A stretch of 64,000 nucleotides of DNA from Rhynchopus sp. YZ270_cl-10 (GCA_964035575.1 OZ037900.1:434001-498000), one strand, 5' to 3'. Positions 1 through 11,282 are shown, counted from the stretch's first letter. Notes: a model not told the origin generated them from the letters alone. Program-made: numbers and translations.

Positions 1-577
<577 letters not shown>

Positions 578-838
578 GGCCCGGGAGTCGGGAGTCGGCT
601 TATTTACACCCTTGTGGGGAAGCATGCCACCAGTAAATTTTTACAAGGCGGGGAAGATTTTTCGAAGGCTGATTCGCACTTTTTTCCGCACTTTTTCCCC
701 CTTTTCCGCACTTTCTCGCACTTTTTCCTCCCCCGCCCCCATTCAGCCACACCAGAGAAGAAGAGACATTGGATTGTCAGGTGATCGCCGCCTGCCTCAC
801 CTAGGGCTTTGCTCGCATTCTATTGACGTACGAATGGT

Positions 839-2899
839 TTATACTATTTCAGACCGGTCTTTGCACTGCTTCCTGTGATTGTTTAAGGAACTCGGGGTAA
901 AGGCCTGTCCTTTTGTCGTTGTTCCTTTGCCACAGTATCTGCACGTTAATCGTGCCAAATCGTCCTCGTCCGCTTGTAAGGAGGGAGTGAAGTTTGTGGA
1001 AAAAGGACCGAAGTGAGACTGAAAGTTCTGTGCATCCACAATACCGGCACGCACACCGTCTTGCACAGCCTTTTTCAGTACTTGATCGTCTTCTACGCGT
1101 TTCTTCGTAACAAAAAGGTAGACGTCCCCACTGGTAGCTGCAACCTCGGCATTCTTCTCGGATGCCTTCTCATAAGGACTGACTTCCCCGACATCACTTT
1201 CGGTGTGCTTGGCCTGCGTGACTACATGAATTGTCTTGTCACCTTTCTCTTCCACCATGGTTAGGGGGAAGAAAAGGTCACCTGCGGAGGCCCCGTCAGC
1301 ATTCATCACACAGTGGCCTTGCAGGGAGATGGATGCAATTTTGGTAGGAATGACGGTGTCGACGAGGAGGCAGCCATCCTTTGTCTGGGGAACATCGTCA
1401 GAGAGGGGCGCTGCATTTTTCTCGGAGCATGTGTGCAGTTGGTGTTTTGCTTCCAAAAACCTCAAGGGCACAGGCTTCACTTTCATTAGATCGTTCGGAT
1501 AGGATGTGCTTTTGGGCTCCGTACACCACCTGACGCCATGGAGAAACTCCTTGAGAGGGACTTCCCCTGAGAACACCTTCGAGCGAACGCACTGCACATA
1601 GCCTATGAACTCTTCGAAAAATCGTCCAGTTCCGTCGTTGGTGTAGGGCTTCCAGTCCTGAAGAATCGAAAGCGAATCGTCCTTCCATAGGGCATACATC
1701 AGGGCAGGGGAAATACGCAGTGTTTTATTGGTGAGTGTCAGCAGCCCTCGGCTCAGCATATCGTCAACAACCCTGTTACCGACTGGTGATGTTTTGGTAC
1801 ACGTTGCAGAAAGGGAGTAGCGCAAGAGGTCGCTCAACTCAGTCGGGGACAGCTTCACAGCTGACGCATAACGCATCCTCAACTGCTCAGTACAGACATC
1901 CATAATTTCTGGTATTTCTGTCTTCTGTATATTTAGAAGAAACTCCATTGTGCGAGGATGTTCTCCAAACAGAGCCATAAAGTGCCCCTTATGCCGGAGC
2001 ACGGTCGTGTTCTGGATTTCATCCGGCAGACTGGTCAGCGCTGGTGGTCGTATGAATTTCTTGAGCAAGACGTTTGAGCCTGTAATAACAGCGTCGAGCG
2101 GGAGCGTCACTGTGGATGACACAGCGCACATCACGCGACCAACACCGTGCAGCACACTCTGAAGCACAACGAGCACCTCCCGCAGCGCGCTTCTCTTATA
2201 CCACCCTTTTCTGTCGCCTTCGCTGTAAATACCTTCGTCGATGTACTCGCCGTCCCTCTGATCCAGATTGTGAGCTCCATCAACGCTCACAAGCACGTAC
2301 ACTTTCTTCTTTTCAACAGTTTCCACGTGTCTCTGTATGGTCTTTACCAGTTCAGGAAGGTTGAATCTCCATCTCGTGTTCTGGCAGAAGTAGACAAACT
2401 CCTTGTCACCCCCGATCAAATGGTACATGATCCTATCCAACAGTGCTTTCTCAACAACATCGGCTCGATTGGAAGTAGAACGTTCGTGCTCTTTTGCAGA
2501 CTTGCCATTTTCAAAGTTGACTCGAAGCTCGATTAGGATAGACCCTTCATCTAGCTCAGGCTCGATGAAGGTGTGCAGCTCCGTCAGTACCCGTGACTTA
2601 CCGCCGCCCATGCCCGCAGGGACGAATAAGATGTGCCTCTTCTGCTTGTCCATGCTGCCGGTATTACAAACACGTGCTTCTTCGGCGATTGTTTCTTCCC
2701 CAAGCCACCCCTCGTGCTGGAAGCTTACAAATTCGAACTCGCAAAATTGAGGGGGGTTCTTAATTTCTTCACGGCACGCACCAAAGTCTATGCTATCGAT
2801 GTTTACCAGGGGGATCTTCTGCTGTTGAGCTTCCACCTCCAACGCACGCTGCTTGTCTGCTGCAATCCGCTGCTTGTCTGCTGCAATCTGCACCATCAT
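839..2899 (-). CDS. Crinkler/RHS-like P-loop NTPase with C-terminal nuclease-like domain and zinc finger
   Basis: 686 aa in one exon. Residues 89-104 hold a P-loop (GMGGGKS at 96-102) and residues 200-210 a Walker B-like strand (VYVLVSVDGAH), so an AAA/STAND-type NTPase covers about 80-350. Residues 425-600 look like a PD-(D/E)XK nuclease fold: FFEEF near 427, D541 in AGDLFF, and the Q-x-K signature in VTQAKH at 561-565. A C2H2/C2HC-like finger follows at C653, C656, H675, C679. NTPase plus REase-like fold is the known arrangement of Crinkler (CRN) effectors and trypanosome RHS proteins. Those are nuclear, often chromatin-associated, and their genes commonly sit among mobile elements, as here. 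Just upstream of the first ATG the minus strand reads CACTAACAG, a good branch point and 3' splice site, so a short 5' exon may be missing. The family call is by motif only. Confidence 0.62.
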   Translation of the reverse strand: MMVQIAADKQRIAADKQRALEVEAQQQKIPLVNIDSIDFGACREEIKNPPQFCEFEFVSFQHEGWLGEETIAEEARVCNTGSMDKQKRHILFVPAGMGGGKSRVLTELHTFIEPELDEGSILIELRVNFENGKSAKEHERSTSNRADVVEKALLDRIMYHLIGGDKEFVYFCQNTRWRFNLPELVKTIQRHVETVEKKKVYVLVSVDGAHNLDQRDGEYIDEGIYSEGDRKGWYKRSALREVLVVLQSVLHGVGRVMCAVSSTVTLPLDAVITGSNVLLKKFIRPPALTSLPDEIQNTTVLRHKGHFMALFGEHPRTMEFLLNIQKTEIPEIMDVCTEQLRMRYASAVKLSPTELSDLLRYSLSATCTKTSPVGNRVVDDMLSRGLLTLTNKTLRISPALMYALWKDDSLSILQDWKPYTNDGTGRFFEEFIGYVQCVRSKVFSGEVPLKEFLHGVRWCTEPKSTSYPNDLMKVKPVPLRFLEAKHQLHTCSEKNAAPLSDDVPQTKDGCLLVDTVIPTKIASISLQGHCVMNADGASAGDLFFPLTMVEEKGDKTIHVVTQAKHTESDVGEVSPYEKASEKNAEVAATSGDVYLFVTKKRVEDDQVLKKAVQDGVRAGIVDAQNFQSHFGPFSTNFTPSLQADEDDLARLTCRYCGKGTTTKGQAFTPSSLNNHRKQCKDRSEIV

Positions 2900-3040
2900 T
2901 ATCTGTTAGTGTGTGTAAAGTGAATGTACAAAACTACAAAACAAAAAACAAAGTTGCACCACACTGCACATCTCCACTGCCAACTTTGCAACCCCAATAC
3001 ACACATTGTTGCATGGGTGATGCTAGAAAAATTCACTAAT

Positions 3041-3532
3041 TTATTCGAGTGAAATAAGGTCGCACACCTCGTACTCCTTCTTGAGCTCGACGATCACTGC
3101 TCCAACTTCATCCTTTGTTGGTAGACCCTTCCAGAAGAGAGAGTGATACGATTCGTCCAATGATGACAACCGTCCGTTCTGGTCCCACACAGTGCTGTTC
3201 CACAGCAAGCCACCAAGGAAATCGATCTGCCCCCTCAGCGTCTTCACCTGCTCCTCCAGATCGTTAACGGAACGTTGGACATCTGTAAGAGCACCTTGAG
3301 GCGAGGCGTCGCTGGCAGAACCAGACATAGTTGACAGACCCTTTGCCCCCAGGTTGGTCTGACCAGCTGTGACCTCAGGGGACCTGCTATCGTGCGACAG
3401 CATCGGGCTAACTGAGAACGACCGCGAGACAGATGAACGGTACCTGGCGGCACGCACGCACATCGCCAGTCTACGCATTGTGTTTGCAATAGTGTAACTT
3501 TTTCTGCTGGGGATTCGGGGTGTGTGATGCAT
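3041..3532 (-). CDS. Hypothetical protein with possible transit peptide and coiled coil
   Basis: 163 aa. The N-terminal part is rich in Arg and Ser with few acids (MRRLAMCVRAARYRSS from residue 19), like a mitochondrial transit peptide. Residues about 84-105 (DVQRSVNDLEEQVKTLRGQI) look coiled-coil. The C-terminus is charged (VELKKEYE). It ends about 140 bp upstream of the NTPase-nuclease gene on the same strand. It could be a separate gene or a 5' exon of that gene, since a GAG|GTGTGC donor lies near its end and an acceptor lies just before the next ATG. No family is recognised. Codon use looks coding and the reverse frames look weaker. Confidence 0.35.
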   Translation of the reverse strand: MHHTPRIPSRKSYTIANTMRRLAMCVRAARYRSSVSRSFSVSPMLSHDSRSPEVTAGQTNLGAKGLSTMSGSASDASPQGALTDVQRSVNDLEEQVKTLRGQIDFLGGLLWNSTVWDQNGRLSSLDESYHSLFWKGLPTKDEVGAVIVELKKEYEVCDLISLE

Positions 3533-4333
3533 TATTGGTTCCCCCTTTGGTAGTAGAAGTTACGGGAGAGAAAGTACATTTTGGGGAATTTTGGGTTCCG
3601 ATCTCACCAGGGTTGACACCTGATAAGAAGAATCGTCATCGCACTGCAGCTGTGGAATGTGCGATTTTGCGACCCAGTTCTCTCCTACTGGAGTGTCGGT
3701 AGGTGAGGATATCATTATTTTTTGGAAATCCTTGAGAAGATGATGTCAAATACTCAGGGGGGGTTCGTAATTTTGACACGCGGTGTTCCAGCATGAGCAT
3801 GGTGTAGCATGGCTGTGTGGGAGGGGGGGAAAAAATAGAACTGATGGGGTGAGGGAGGAGGGTCCCCTTTTCTCTTTTTTTTTAATATTTTAAAAACGGG
3901 GAACGTGCCCCCGCCTTAACCTGGTCCATCTCTTTAGCTGTTTGTTTTTTTTTGGTTTGTTTGCTTGTTTTTTGTGTTTATTTTTTTGTTTGCATTTTTT
4001 TGTTGTTTGTTGTTGCTTTTTTTAAAAAATTTTACTCACAGGAAAAAAACCCAGTTTTTTTCCGAACGTGTGTTTTTTTGTTGGATTTTTTTGTGTTTTT
4101 TTTTTGTGTTTTTTTCCCGACCTCCCAAATCCCACCCGAACGTGACTCTACCTTTTTTTAAACTTTTTTGCGTTTTTTTTTTAGTTTTTTTATTTGTGAC
4201 AATCACCCACCAAGAAGGTAGGTTCTCGCACTCAAATATCATTCACACTTACAAATTTTTTTTTAAAAATTGAATAAATAGTTGGAACCCTGTACCACTA
4301 ATTACCCACCCCATTTTTTGTTGTTGTGTTTGT
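3533..4333. other. Non-coding, T-rich intergenic DNA
   Basis: No convincing gene. 3615-3670 contains a degenerate piece of the dispersed repeat also seen at 22507-22570 (shared ATCGTNATCGCACNGCAGC). 3850-4200 is dominated by T-runs and gives only low-complexity ORFs. Confidence 0.6.
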
Positions 4334-4420
4334 CACGGCTTCGCAAATATATTCAATATATTTTAAATATTGATGAATATTGAAATATGATTATTATTAA
4401 AAATATTGAATCAATATTTT

Positions 4421-6000
4421 TATACATAGCGCTCTAATTAGAGTATTAGGGTATAATTAGAGTCTGGGATTTTGGGCCAAGTCAGTTAGAGTCCAGTTAG
4501 AGTATAATTAGAGTCGCTTTTCTTCAATTAGACTATAATTAGAGTGCAGTTAGAGCATAATTAGACTCTAACTACACTCTAATTATAGTCTAATTAGAGT
4601 AAAACAACAGGCTTCTTGTAGGTGCAAACGCCGTAAGGAACCGGTCTCCCTAAGGTTCCTCTGTAGGACCCAGGTGCCCAGGTACCCACATAGCTGAAAA
4701 TAAGACTTGGGGAACCGAGTTATCAGGACACAATATGTGAAGGCGCCGTGGGTCCGCCTGAAAGCGGGTCGGGGACCCGGTCGCGGGAGGGTGGGGGCCT
4801 AGTCCTAGTCCTACTGTACCTAGTACCCAGTTTTATTGTTCACTTTGTCAAAATCTCTTTGTTTTTCTCTTTGTCTATTTTTCCTGCATTTTTTATTCTC
4901 TTCTTTGTACTTTCTTTTGTTTTGGTTGTTGTTAGATAAGCTCAATCGCCTATCGAGTTCTGTGAATAGCACGGAACTCCTTTTCATGTGTATCCATGGA
5001 AATCAGTATCATATGTGATACCGGGGGGCATGTGTGATACCAGTAGGCGCAACCCGGGACTCGGGACCCGGCTTATTCTCAGCTATGGGTACCCAGGTAC
5101 TCAAACCCGCGCAGTGGCACATGCCCTCAAGTGTGAGTGACCCACACATTAGGGAATGCGATGCAAAAACTCTATGTGCACCTTCGGTGCAACGGCGCAG
5201 ACAGGCCAAGCAGCGTTGGACTCAGAGGAATGCCCGCTGTGCAGGTATCAAACATGAGAACCAACTCCCAGCAACAAGGGGCGCCTTTTGGCGGGCATTA
5301 TTGAAGGTGTTTCGGGTGCAAAGTTTTCTACAATTTTGATGCGCGGGTACAGAAGTGTTGTCTTGTTCTTTCATCTGTAGGAATGTAAATGTCAATCGAA
5401 TTTAACTACCACTAAGGGGTCGAAGGGATAATCCCAGTATCAACGGCTGTGTTGACGGGAAATCTATAGCGAGCATACGTTCATTTCATCCGAAGAAATA
5501 CTACTTATGAACCCAGGAGAGATCCAAGCCTGAACGCGCTGAACAACTACCCGCGATTGACTTAGATGTTATACCAAAGAGAATTCATAACAAAAACAAC
5601 ACCCTGCCCCATACACCAAATAGCCATGCTTCAAGTGCATGCCCTGGGCCAAAATTCCTGTGCTACAAAGGCAACAAGACCATCCACAAGGAGTGTGAAT
5701 TGTGCACTGGTTTTCTGGGGGAACAAACAATATTTTCTTGTGTCTGGTTCTCTGCAAGCAGAGAACAGACTTTCTGGATTACAAATTCGAATTTCTTGCA
5801 CTAGCTATGCCCCCTGGGTTGATGGCTATAGCATTGATTGATGTGCCCCTCTTTATTGACCCTCTTATAGGACTCTAATTAGACTCTAATTAGAGTCCAG
5901 TTAGAGTATTAGAGTTCAGTTAGAGTTTTAAAGACTCTAATTATACTCGAACTGCCGACTCTAATTATCTAGTTAGAGTCTAATTGGAGCGCTATGTATA
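4421..6000. mobile_element. Nested TIR element with ACTCTAATTAGAGT palindromes (element A)
   Basis: The left end TATACATAGCGCTCTAATTAGA and the complement of the right end TATACATAGCGCTCCAATTAGA differ at one base. TATTTT flanks both sides (4415-4420, 6001-6006), a possible 6-bp duplication in AT-rich DNA. Subterminal blocks 4431-4600 and 5870-5990 are full of TTAGAGT, commonly as the palindrome ACTCTAATTAGAGT. An inner inverted pair (about 4680-4702 and 5072-5094, GGTACCCA-CATAGCTGA type) suggests a further nested piece. No intact coding region. The middle (5150-5830) is related to 10138-10830 in another element. Confidence 0.75.
5150..5830 (+). repeat. Diverged copy of a shared internal segment (pair with 10138-10830)
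   Basis: This stretch aligns for about 680 bp with 10138-10830, for example TTGGACTCAGAGGAATGCCC, CAACAAGGGGCGCCTTTTGG and CAAGGAGTGTGAA. Short peptide tracts are kept in both (KGNKTxHKEC, then CTGFLGE), with CxxC-like spacing as in transposase zinc ribbons. Both are broken, so they are probably relics of one transposon gene carried inside two different TIR elements. Family not identified. Confidence 0.6.
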
Positions 6001-6405
6001 TATTTTGGAAAAAAATAATCAATATTTTAATAAATATTGACAAATATTGCAATATATTGAAAATATTGATAAATATTGAAATATTGGTAAATATTGGTAA
6101 ATTTTATGTGCAATTTTACTGTGGTGGTTTCCGTTTTTTGTTTTTGTTAGACGTGTAGGATTGTGACCTGACAAACTGCTGAGACGTCCCCTTATTGTTC
6201 ATCCAGCACCACGCGTGTCTCATTTTATGCACCAGGCCACGTTCTACTGTGACCCCGACGGCGTGATTCGTCGGGCGGGTTGGCCATCGGGAGGGCAGCG
6301 AGATGTCAAGGAGAAAACTTCGCGCTGCAATTGAAGAGGAAACTAAGAGAGGAGATTCAAGCTAGGGGAAAAAATGTTACTTCGGGGAGGGGACCGAAGG
6401 GGTCT

Positions 6406-7137
6406 TTATGTGTCGCTCTTGACAAAACAATTCTGATACACAACACTACAAAGTGTGTCGAGGGGAGGGAAAACAGGTGACCCTAGATTTAAGGGGCAGG
6501 ACGGGGTGGGTGAGCCAGATGACACACCGCGAACAGTGGGGGTAGAACAACAGTCCAGTCTGATGGCTGCTTGCACCACTTCTTCTTGACGGAGCGCCTC
6601 CTGCAACTCTTCTAGGGGGCGAGAACCAAAAATTCTGCACAACGACTTCAGCGACTCGCAAGGTTTATCTGTCCCGCTTAGCTCGCTCGCCAAGAAGCCG
6701 ACAAGAGTTCTGAGGCGAGGTGTCACGTGGCTGTAGATGTCGGCCCCTGAGGAGGCCCGGGTATCACCAGGAGTGGGGCATCGTTTCGCGGCTGGGGGTT
6801 GTGGACTATCCCTTTTCCCGGCCACGATGTGTTCCAACTTAGATTCGAGTTCATCCAAGTCTGTGGCGGTCACCTTGTGGAAAGTGGACTCCACGCGTTC
6901 CAAAAACCCCTTGAGCCGGTACATCTCTTCTTCGTCGGAGGAGGCTGCTTCGTTCGCTTTCCTCACTTCCACCAGGATCGCCCCCAGCGTCGAGCCGTTC
7001 TGCGCCTTGCCGATTTTGGCCTGGAACGCCACCCACCGACCCGCACGGGACGCGTTCATCTTGCCGGAGAAGATGTTGCCGATTAGATCGACAATCTGGT
7101 ACGCCACAGTGTTCCACGTACATTTTTCAACGTACAT
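6406..7137 (-). CDS. Hypothetical protein encoded in element C
   Basis: 243 aa, inside the TIR element 4334-7373. No family recognised. Residues about 40-115 are Ala/Glu/Lys-rich and likely helical (RKANEAASSDEEEMYRLKGF, then DLDELESKLEHI). The middle is Pro/Ser-rich with a basic patch (AAKRCPTPGD). The rest is polar. There is no DDE-like spacing. The ATG falls at the edge of the ATATTGA array, so the true 5' end could lie in a spliced exon. It may be an accessory protein, a captured fragment, or the remains of a longer ORF. Confidence 0.4.
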   Translation of the reverse strand: MYVEKCTWNTVAYQIVDLIGNIFSGKMNASRAGRWVAFQAKIGKAQNGSTLGAILVEVRKANEAASSDEEEMYRLKGFLERVESTFHKVTATDLDELESKLEHIVAGKRDSPQPPAAKRCPTPGDTRASSGADIYSHVTPRLRTLVGFLASELSGTDKPCESLKSLCRIFGSRPLEELQEALRQEEVVQAAIRLDCCSTPTVRGVSSGSPTPSCPLNLGSPVFPPLDTLCSVVYQNCFVKSDT

Positions 7138-7373
7138 TTTTCAATATTTTCAAAATATTGAAAATATTGATCAATATATTGAAAATATTGATCAATATTT
7201 TCAATATATTGATCAATATTTTACTATTTTCCCACTGAAAAATACCATACAAAATAAATCAATATTTATCAATATTTTTAATATTTTTGTTTTTTTTACA
7301 CGTACTTTTTGAAAATATTAAAATATTGAACTTTTTTCAAAAAACTATTATTAAATATATTTGCGAAGCCGTG

Positions 7374-8259
7374 GTTTGTATTTTTTTTTTTTTTGTGTTT
7401 GTTTTTTTTGTGTTTATTTTTTTTTTTGTTGTTTTTTGTTTTTTTTTTAATTTTTTTGTTTTTTTTTTTGAATTTTTTTGAATTTTTGTTTTTTTTTTTT
7501 GAAAGTTTGACCAAACATGTATCACCCCACAAACATAGTAGATCATTCACACTTCCCGCTGCTTTCCCCCTTCTTCTCGACATTTCCCCCCCTTGCTTTT
7601 TTTTTTTTTTCATTTTTGTTGCTTTTTTTAAAAATATTATCGGCATCGGATCACCATGCCAAAAAAGACAGGTCTTGATCCAAAAGAAAAAAAAAAAAAA
7701 AAACAATGTTCAAGAGGTGAACCTCGTGCTGTCACCTGATCAAAAAAAGGGGGGGAAAAGAGGGGGAAAAAAAACAAGAAAAATGTCACCCGAAGGCTAG
7801 AATGCTTTACAGATTTGTTTCTTTTTGAGGAGAAAATCTGTCGGATTTTTTTTTTGTGGAACTATGTTTGGCGCTCCGGGAGGGGTCGATATTGACAGGT
7901 CGCTGACACAGGGACTTGGTACACACCCCAGGTCGCCGACAGGTCGTGACAGATCGCTGACAGGTCGCTGGCCGACTTCCGAAAGCACCAATGTTGTTTA
8001 AAGTAGTTTTTCCCACTCTCTCTCCTTTTGAGAGATAATAAAAGAAAGAAAAGTTTATAAGATGATCCTAAGCCTCTCGTGCTTAGTCACCTTAAAGAAA
8101 AGAAAGCGGTTGGAAAAGATGTAACGTAAGCTTCTCTGTGTGTTTTTTTTTTTTTTGTGTTGCAGTACGTCATCAGATAAAATCAATAAAGGGGGAGAGG
8201 AAGCAATGCACCCTTTTAGCGAAGAGGACAAGGGGTTATCACCTAAAATCACCACACAA
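7374..8259. other. Non-coding; T/A homopolymers, GACAGGTCGC repeats, one hairpin motif
   Basis: 7380-7700 is almost all T- or A-runs. 7890-7975 holds four or five imperfect copies of GACAGGTCGCTGACAG, reminiscent of the TTGACATGTCC array at 46430-46510. 8052-8096 is one copy of the CTAAGC hairpin repeat. No gene seen. Confidence 0.6.
8052..8096 (+). repeat. Interspersed CTAAGC-hairpin repeat (family of more than 12 copies)
   Basis: Consensus TTTATAAGATGAACCTAAGC, then CTCTCGT, then GCTTAGTCACCTT. The core forms a stem CTAAGC/GCTTAG around a 7-nt loop. Other copies, all in the + direction: 8791-8832, 22089-22130, 25761-25803, 30951-30985, 31126-31170, 51538-51580, 58961-59015, 59544-59585, 60824-60880, 61262-61310, 62310-62345, and partial ones near 14458, 22275, 59323 and 61744. 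Several continue into TTGATCATATTCGTTATCGCA. It could be a SINE or an RNA element. Confidence 0.7.
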
Positions 8260-8738
8260 CATAGCTAGAGAATGCGCATCATGCGCATGATGCGCATAAT
8301 GCGCATAATGCGCATAATGCGCATAATTGTGTTATGCGCATGTTTTTTGTGTGTTTTTTTTATGTCATGCGCATACAAAAAAACAAAAGTGGATGCGCAT
8401 ATTTTTTTGTGTTTTTCTTCATGCGCATGTCTTTTTGTGTTTTTTTGGTATGCGCATAACGCATATGTGTGATTCGCATACCAAAAAAACACAAAAAAAA
8501 CACAAAAAAACATGCGCATTTCAGAAAAACACACAAAAAAATATGCGCATCAGAATGCGCATAATGCGCATGACGCGCAAAATTTTGTGTGTTTTTCTAA
8601 ATGCGCATATTTTTTTGCTGTTTTTTTTAATGCGCAAAATTTTGTGTTTTTCTCTTAGAAAAAACACAAAAAAATATGCGCATGACAATTTGTGTTTTTT
8701 ACACAATTTGCGCATGATGCGCATTCTGTATCTATGTG
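8260..8738. mobile_element. Short TIR element packed with ATGCGCAT palindromes (element D)
   Basis: The ends read CATAGCTAGAGAATGCGCAT and, on the complement of the right side, CATAGATACAGAATGCGCAT (two differences). ACACAA lies on both sides (8254-8259, 8739-8744), a candidate 6-bp target duplication. Between them are about 20 copies of the octamer palindrome ATGCGCAT or TGCGCA separated by A/T runs. No coding capacity. The architecture matches the larger TIR elements of the window. Confidence 0.65.
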
Positions 8739-9287
8739 ACACAATCATTTTGTTTTTTTTTATGTCGATACTAAATCAGAAAAAAGAGAATAGTTTCCAG
8801 GATGATACTAAGCCTCAGTGTACTTAGCCATAACCACCCTTAAAAAATGGGGAGGGTAAAGGGGTCTTATTTTTTTTGCGTTTATTTTATTTTTTGAAAG
8901 CATGAAAAATAAAAAAACTGGGGGAAGTGCAGTCGGCAAGATACATTTTCTCCTTTCCTTCAGGCGGCTAACAGAAAGAAAATAACGGAAGCTGGGGGGA
9001 GGGGAGAGGAATCCTCAATTTGACACACACCAGACCAATTCACTACACAGCTCTGACCTGCTCTGTATTTAGTTTTGAAGCTTGGCCTGTCTCTTCCTTA
9101 TTTTGCCTTTATTGTCTTTTTGTTTAGAACCTAAGTTCTTGAGGGGATGGGGATTTTTTTTTTGTTTTTTTTGTTTTTTTGAAAACGTTGACAACGTGTA
9201 CCTCCCGCGAACGGGCAATCCACGAGTTTTTTGTTTTTTTTGAAAAACTTGGTTGTATTAGTGTAGACACCCGAGGATGAACTCCAC
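8739..9287. other. Intergenic, no gene seen
   Basis: Contains one CTAAGC hairpin repeat (8791-8832), T-runs, and at 9241-9295 a copy of the short dispersed repeat GAAAACTTGGTTGTATTAGT followed by GTAGACACCCGAGGATG. Other copies of that repeat: 32385-32435 (diverged), 43048-43100, and 61683-61735 on the other strand. Confidence 0.6.
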
Positions 9288-9348
9288 TATTTTTCAACTT
9301 ACCTTCCTTCACCCCCCTGTAAGGGCAACCGTAGGTGAAGTAAGGTAT
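9288..9348. repeat. Left half of an interrupted repeat (continues at 13394)
   Basis: TTTTTCAACTTACCTTCCTT and onward to GTGAAGTAAGGTAT matches 38690-38746 and 38954-39010. In those copies the sequence runs on as AGTATTGAAATCG, here found only after 13396. The 4-kb element therefore inserted into this repeat. Confidence 0.85.
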
Positions 9349-9496
9349 CACCGTGCGCTGGTCAGAGGTCTGACCAGGTAATACCTGGTCAGATTTATGA
9401 CCAGGTACACCTGGTCAGATCTGACCAGGTATACCTGGTCAGATGACCAGGTACCTGGTCACATTTACCCGGGTAAGTACCCAGGCGCCCAGGTGA

Positions 9497-9654
9497 CCAG
9501 GTACCCAGGTACCCAGGTACCCAGGTACCCAGGTACCCAGGTACCCAGGTACCCAGGTACCCAGGTACCCAGGTACCCAGGTACCCAGGTACCCAGGTAC
9601 CCAGGTACCCAGGTACCCAGGTACCCAGGTACCCAGGTACCCAGGTACCCAGGT
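9497..9654. repeat. (CCAGGTAC)n satellite, about 20 copies
   Basis: An 8-bp unit containing GGTACC. The same octamer occurs singly near 4665-4690, 5085-5100 and 10048-10065 beside repeat ends, so the array probably expanded from a terminal motif. The overlapping ORFs with PRYPGTQV- or GTWVPGYL-type repeats are artefacts. Confidence 0.9.
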
Positions 9655-10137
9655 CCAGGTCCAGGAACAGGTACCCAGGAACAAGAAAAATGTCGTGAAA
9701 GAGCAACCACAGCTCCACATGACAAACACAAAAGTGTCCAGTCACGTGGGGCATTCATGCACTGAGGAGATAATGATCCAACAATTTACAAGAAAGATTA
9801 CTTAACCTACTGCTGGAAATTGCCAGGTCGTAGTAACACACAAAGTGTGCCTCCGTTCGGGAAGACCGGATATTCTAGAGACCAAAAAGGCCTCAAGAAT
9901 ATCTTCCGGTAGTCAAGGTAGAACCGAGTGAACGGCCCAAGACCCCCGTGGAGAAGTTAAATGTGTAATGCTATCAGGTAGAAACTGCGAACACTGTCTT
10001 ACCCTCCTCAATGCATGGTGGTTGATGTCTTCCACAACAAATTTCCTGTACCCAGGTACCCAGGTTCCCAGACCCACGCAGTACCACGTCGCAGTACTAC
10101 GCAAAATTTACCACCAGACCCTGTCTTCGTGCACCTG

Positions 10138-10830
10138 AAGTACAACGCCGCAGACAGGCCAAACATGCGTTGGACTCAGAGGAATGCCCGCTGTGCAGGT
10201 ATCATGAGAACCAACTCCCAGCAACAAGGGGCGCCTTTTGGCGGGCGTTGTTGAGGGTGTTTGGGGTGCAAAGTTTTCCACAATTTTGATGCGCGGGTAC
10301 AGAAGTGTTGTCTTGTTCTTTCATCTCTAAGAAATGTAAATGTCAATCGCGTTTAACTACCACGAGGGCTTGTTCAGTGAACCCACAAGGGGTCGAAGGG
10401 GGTTGGTTATCCCATATCTATCAAAGGTTGTGTCGACCAGGCTAAACCACTATGTTACGCTGTACGTTGTTAAATCCGAAGAAATAACACTTTAGCAGCC
10501 GCAGGAAGTTTGCTAAAAAGAGTGCCTCACGCTACACAAACCACCACCCGCGATTGACTTAGATGTTATAACAAAGAGAATTCAGAACAAAACAACACCC
10601 TGCCCCATACACACTAAATTGTCATGCTTCAAGAGCATGCCTGGGCCAAAATTACTGTTGACAAAAAAGGCAACAAGACCACCCACAAGGAGTGTGAAAT
10701 GTGCACTGGTTTTCTGGGGGAACGCAATATTTTCTTGTGTCTAGTCCTCCGCAAGCAGAGGACAGACTTTCCGGAAGGTTTCCAAAGTCGAATTTCTTGC
10801 ACTAGCTATGCTCCCTGGGTTAAATGGCAA
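10138..10830 (+). repeat. Diverged copy of the segment at 5150-5830
   Basis: Shares long blocks with 5150-5830, including CAACAAGGGGCGCCTTTTGG and a conserved peptide tract KGNKTTHKECEMCTGFLGE in the 10624-10833 frame. It is broken and has no recognisable full gene. It lies inside element B. Confidence 0.6.
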
Positions 10831-11282
10831 TAGCAGTGACTGACAAAATATTCCCACCCCCCAGGTCTTCGTCCACAAACCCAGAATAGATTGATGTGGG
10901 TGAAGCCTTTCGGATTTTTGAGTTGTTGATAGAATGTCGAAGAGCGGCGAAACTTCTCATCGCAATCACGGATGCAGTTCAGATTTCACGATCCTGTGAT
11001 GAGTGTAAATGTGGGGTGTGATTAAGTTATGGTGTATAAACGCAGTACTGTAAAATCGTTTAATTTGTCACCTACAATTCTTCCGTCCCTAATACAGAAA
11101 GTATCACTCAAGGCTGTACTTTAAAAAGTAGACACAAAAAATCGCCCAACGTAATGTGAGGGGGTGACAAAATTCATTTATGACTGATATTTCAACTCGG
11201 TTAATTAGGGTGTGACAAATTAAACGATTTTCCAGTATTAAAGATGAGGTTAATGAAGAAAGTGGTAATAACTATGCATTGC
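10831..11282. other. Interior of element B, no gene seen
   Basis: Mixed AT-rich sequence without a credible ORF. Confidence 0.5.

Larger units (their letters stand above)
4334..7373. mobile_element. TIR DNA transposon with ATATTGATCAATATT subterminal repeats (element C)
   Basis: Perfect 20-bp inverted ends: CACGGCTTCGCAAATATATT at 4334-4353 and its complement at 7354-7373. The flanks repeat GTTTGT (4328-4333 and 7374-7379), a likely 6-bp target duplication. Inside each end lie dense ATATTGA/TCAATAT repeats (4354-4420 with 6001-6110, and 7130-7340), often as the palindrome AATATTGATCAATATT. A second TIR element (4421-6000) splits the left subterminal block. The only sizeable ORF is 6406-7137 on the minus strand. 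The superfamily is not assigned. Confidence 0.8.

Noticed and set aside
7296-7706. 136-aa Lys-rich ORF
   Set aside because: A/T homopolymers only.
8265-8755. CRISPR-like array from regularly repeated ATGCGCAT
   Set aside because: Octamers at irregular spacing, no unique spacers, eukaryotic setting.
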